From positions 1,364,001-1,428,000 of the forward strand of contig NZ_AP027729.1 of NCBI RefSeq assembly GCF_030296575.1: DNA of 64,000 nucleotides. Direction: 5' to 3'. Every line of letters starts with the position of its first letter. The stretch's first letter is position 1. The position numbers and the translations under genes are program-made. This DNA comes from Paraoerskovia sediminicola (GTDB lineage: Bacteria > Actinomycetota > Actinomycetes > Actinomycetales > Cellulomonadaceae). The notes beneath the pieces were generated by a model, which saw only the letters and a program-made list of their open reading frames with translations, was not told the origin of the DNA and searched no databases. Positions 62,097-64,000 of this stretch are shown here, in pieces.

Positions 62097-63234
62097 ATGA
62101 GCGCGAACGACAGCGGTGCACAGGCGCGCAAGAGTTCACCGGCCAACGGCTCCACCGCGGTGCCACCGCCACCCGCGCCGCCGGCTTCGGGTGCGAAGGC
62201 TTCGGGCGCGAAGGGGTCGTCAGGGACGAACGGGACGTCGGGAACCGGCGGCAAGCCCGCCGGGTCGCCGGCGGGACCCGTCAAGGCCATCCCGTCGTTC
62301 GCGCCGGTCAAGTCCGCCCCGACCGGGGCGAAGCCCGCCGGTGGCCAGCCCGCCGGTGGCAAGCCCGCCGCCCAGGGCGGCAAGGCCGCCCGTCCGGCTG
62401 CTCCGTCGTCCGCCGGGGCCAAAGCCGCGCTGTCCAAGGACACGGGTGCAAAGAACTCCACCGAGCCGCCCACGGGGCAGACCTCGAGCGAGAGCTCGGA
62501 GTCGGGTACCCCGGGGTCGACGTCGGGCGTGCGCGGCGGCGCCGCGAAGGCTGCGGCTGCCGCGCTCACGGCTGCCCGCGCCGCCCGCAAGCGCGTGTCC
62601 AGCGTGTCCGCGGTCGCCGCGGGCAAGGGCGACGACGACGAGCCGTCCTCGGCGACCTCTGCCCAGGCCCCCGGCACGATCCCGCCGGCCCAGGCGAACG
62701 GACCCCGGTTCCAGGCCGGGGGCTCAGCGGGACGACGGCGCCGGTCGGTGCGGCGTCGACCGCGAAGGCGGGAGCACCGTCCGCGCAGGCCACGGCGGCT
62801 CAGCAGACGGGTGCCACGCAGCAGACCGCTCCCCGGCCTCGCCCGCGCCCGCCGGCACCGACGACCCGGGCCTGCGCCGCGTCCGCCTCGTGGTCTCGCG
62901 GGTCGACCCGTGGTCGGTCATGAAGCTGGCGTTCATCCTGTCGTTCGCGGTCGGCATCATGATGGTGGTCGCGACGGCGGTCCTGTGGGGCGTCGTCAAC
63001 GAGCTCGGCGTCTTCACCCAGATCGACCAGCTGATCCGCGACATCATCGGCACCGAGTCGAACAACGTGAACGTGCTCCAGTACGTGGAGTTCAGCCGGG
63101 TCATCTCGCTCTCCGCGCTGATCGCGATCGTCAACCTCGTGATCATGACGGCGCTGGCGACGATCATGGCGTTCATCTACAACATCACGGCCGCGATCGT
63201 CGGTGGGATCCACCTCACACTGACCGACGAGTGA
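62097..63234 (+). CDS. DUF3566 membrane protein (Rv0007-like), two frameshifts in this sequence
   Basis: About 379 residues from ATG 62097, 3 bases after gyrA. A long disordered Ala/Gly/Pro/Lys N terminus (about 260 residues) is followed by LRRVRLVVSRVDPWSVMKLA, a TM helix (FILSFAVGIMMVVATAVLWG), an extracellular loop and a second TM (LIAIVNLVIMTALATIMAFI) ending IVGGIHLTLTDE, the DUF3566 domain. The frame breaks at G-run 62718-62722 and again near 62845. Function not known; it is always downstream of gyrA in actinobacteria. Confidence 0.87.
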
Positions 63235-63243
63235 TCGGTTTGG

Positions 63244-63274
63244 GATGAACGTTGCCCATCGGGTAACGTTCATC
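63244..63274 (+). terminator. Hairpin terminator after the gyrA-DUF3566 operon
   Basis: Perfect 10-bp stem GATGAACGTT / AACGTTCATC with an 11-base loop, 9 bases past the stop at 63234. Confidence 0.8.
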
Positions 63275-63292
63275 CTCGCGTGCAAGCGCATC

Positions 63293-63366
63293 GGGCCTAT
63301 AGCTCAGACGGTTAGAGCGCTTCCCTGATAAGGAAGAGGTCAGAGGTTCAAGTCCTCTTAGGCCCA
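63293..63366 (+). tRNA. tRNA-Ile (GAT)
   Basis: Cloverleaf of 74 bases: acceptor GGGCCTA / TAGGCCC then discriminator A; D-arm with AGCTCAGACGGTTAGAGC; anticodon loop CTGATAA (GAT); T-arm AGAGGTTCAAGTCCTCT. CCA not encoded. The pair tRNA-Ile/tRNA-Ala after gyrA matches ileT/alaT of Mycobacterium. Confidence 0.97.
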
Positions 63367-63393
63367 CGATCCCGACACTACGAAGGGGAATCG

Positions 63394-63513
63394 ATGAAGA
63401 AGCTCCTGCTGGTCCTCCTGACCGTCGGCGCCGGCTATCTGGTCTGGCGCAAGTACACGGAGTCCGCCGACGAGCGAGACCTGTGGGCAGAGGTCACCGA
63501 CACCTTCGAGTAG
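63394..63513 (+). CDS. DLW-39 family small protein
   Basis: 39 residues: MKKLLLVLLTVGAGYLVWRK then YTESADERDLWAEVTDTFE. One TM helix at the N terminus and the DLW motif that names the family; exactly 39 residues long. AAGGGGAAT lies upstream. Found between the two tRNAs after gyrA in actinobacteria. Function not known. Confidence 0.93.
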   Translation: MKKLLLVLLTVGAGYLVWRKYTESADERDLWAEVTDTFE

Positions 63514-63542
63514 CCGGGTGGCGGACGACGTCCGCACCGTCC

Positions 63543-63615
63543 GGGGCCATGGCGCAATTGGTAGCGCACCTGCTTTGCAAGCAGGGGGTTGGGGGTTCGA
63601 GTCCCCCTGGCTCCA
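63543..63615 (+). tRNA. tRNA-Ala (TGC)
   Basis: Cloverleaf of 73 bases: acceptor GGGGCCA / TGGCTCC (one G-U) then A; anticodon loop CTTTGCAAG with TGC; T-arm with GGGGGTTCGAGTCCCCC. CCA not encoded. Confidence 0.97.
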
Positions 63616-63723
63616 CCGAGAATCAGGCTCCTGACCAGCGGAAACGCCGGGCAGGACCCTTCTCTGTTCGTGTGGTGACTTGTTGTGACTCTCTGTGACT
63701 CGTGGTCACAGGAGCGCTGAGCG

Positions 63724-64000
63724 TCAGCCCAGTCGCGCTGCCAGCACGATCTGGTCACCGACCGTGACCTGCACGTCCGTCAGGTGCATCCCGGGCGGGA
63801 GCTGCGTCGACAGGTCGATCCGCCGGCCGTCGTACCGCTGCACGCGTCCGCGCACCGTCGCCAGGACCGCTGCGACCAGGGGGTTGCCGCTCGTCACCGA
63901 CAGGTCGTGGAGGGTCGCCACCATCGAGTCGTCGATCGTCGCGGTCCCCGTGAGCCGGGCGGTCGCCCCGAGCAGCCCCTTGCGGATCTTGGCGGACGCC
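63724..64000 (-). CDS. DUF2993/LmeA-like protein, C-terminal part (cut by window edge)
   Basis: The last 91 residues of a leftward gene; the start lies beyond base 64000. Sequence: ATARLTGTATIDDSMVATLH, DLSVTSGNPLVAAVLATVRG, RIDLSTQLPPGMHLTDVQVT, VGDQIVLAARLG. The pattern of a lipid-binding (TULIP-like) C terminus fits DUF2993, related to LmeA. Convergent with the tRNA genes; the spacer 63616-63723 shows nothing clear. Confidence 0.7.
   Translation of the reverse strand, partial: ASAKIRKGLLGATARLTGTATIDDSMVATLHDLSVTSGNPLVAAVLATVRGRVQRYDGRRIDLSTQLPPGMHLTDVQVTVGDQIVLAARLG

Noticed and set aside
63543..63615. Integrated element at the tRNA-Ala gene
   Set aside because: The downstream 400 bases show no integrase and no duplicated tRNA end within the window; the window ends too soon to test further.

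Overview
High-GC actinobacterial chromosome segment spanning the replication origin. Gene order (cca, NUDIX, DUF6049, murJ, trxBA, parB-parA, rsmG, jag, yidC, yidD, rnpA, rpmH, dnaA, dnaN, gnd, recF, DUF721, gyrB, gyrA, DUF3566, tRNA-Ile, tRNA-Ala), PASTA-type class A PBP, PadR-ino1 pair and LPxTG proteins with DUF5979-type repeats point to Micrococcales, most like the Cellulomonadaceae/Promicromonosporaceae; the genus cannot be fixed from the window alone.

Layout. 1-7049: leftward cluster ponA > rpsF > ssb > rpsR > rplI, then (separated by a rightward MATE exporter) the 5' part of dnaB, with a cluster of DnaA boxes ahead of dnaB. 7273-9156: PadR regulator and inositol-phosphate synthase (ino1), with a palindrome in the promoter. 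9250-18311: two large leftward sortase-anchored surface proteins built of at least 16 Ig-like repeats, several almost identical at DNA level. 18468-25578: Dyp-type peroxidase, parallel beta-helix lipoprotein, second lipoprotein, MFS transporter, and a LOV-GAF-PP2C blue-light phosphatase. 25619-28004: CsoR/CstR-type repressor, CoA-disulfide-reductase/rhodanese fusion and a divergent small cysteine-rich protein, all around one perfect 32-bp palindrome. 28018-31481: GMC oxidoreductase and a drug MFS pump with a TetR-like operator. 31519-44150: tRNA CCA enzyme, NUDIX, DUF6049, MurJ flippase, a pseudokinase, thioredoxin reductase and thioredoxin behind a SigR-like promoter, an aminotransferase and D-Ala-D-Ala ligase. 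44365-50693: parB-parA with six parS-like sites in the region, then rsmG, jag, yidC, yidD, rnpA, rpmH. 50694-53045: oriC around dnaA. 53046-63513: dnaN, gnd, recF, DUF721, gyrB, gyrA, DUF3566, two tRNAs, DLW-39. The right edge cuts a DUF2993/LmeA-like gene.

How the parts work together: the core is the initiation/segregation/membrane-insertion block that surrounds oriC in actinobacteria (DnaA, DnaN, gyrase, ParABS, YidC/Jag/YidD), flanked by cell-wall genes (ponA, murJ plus pseudokinase, ddl) and thiol-redox genes (trxBA, persulfide-type operon).

Caveat that affects the whole annotation: 17 genes, including essential dnaA, murJ, yidC and DUF721, carry about 21 apparent frameshifts. Every one is cured by adding one base, usually to a run of G or C. 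I read these as sequencing deletions and annotate full-length genes across them, giving the break position in each entry.
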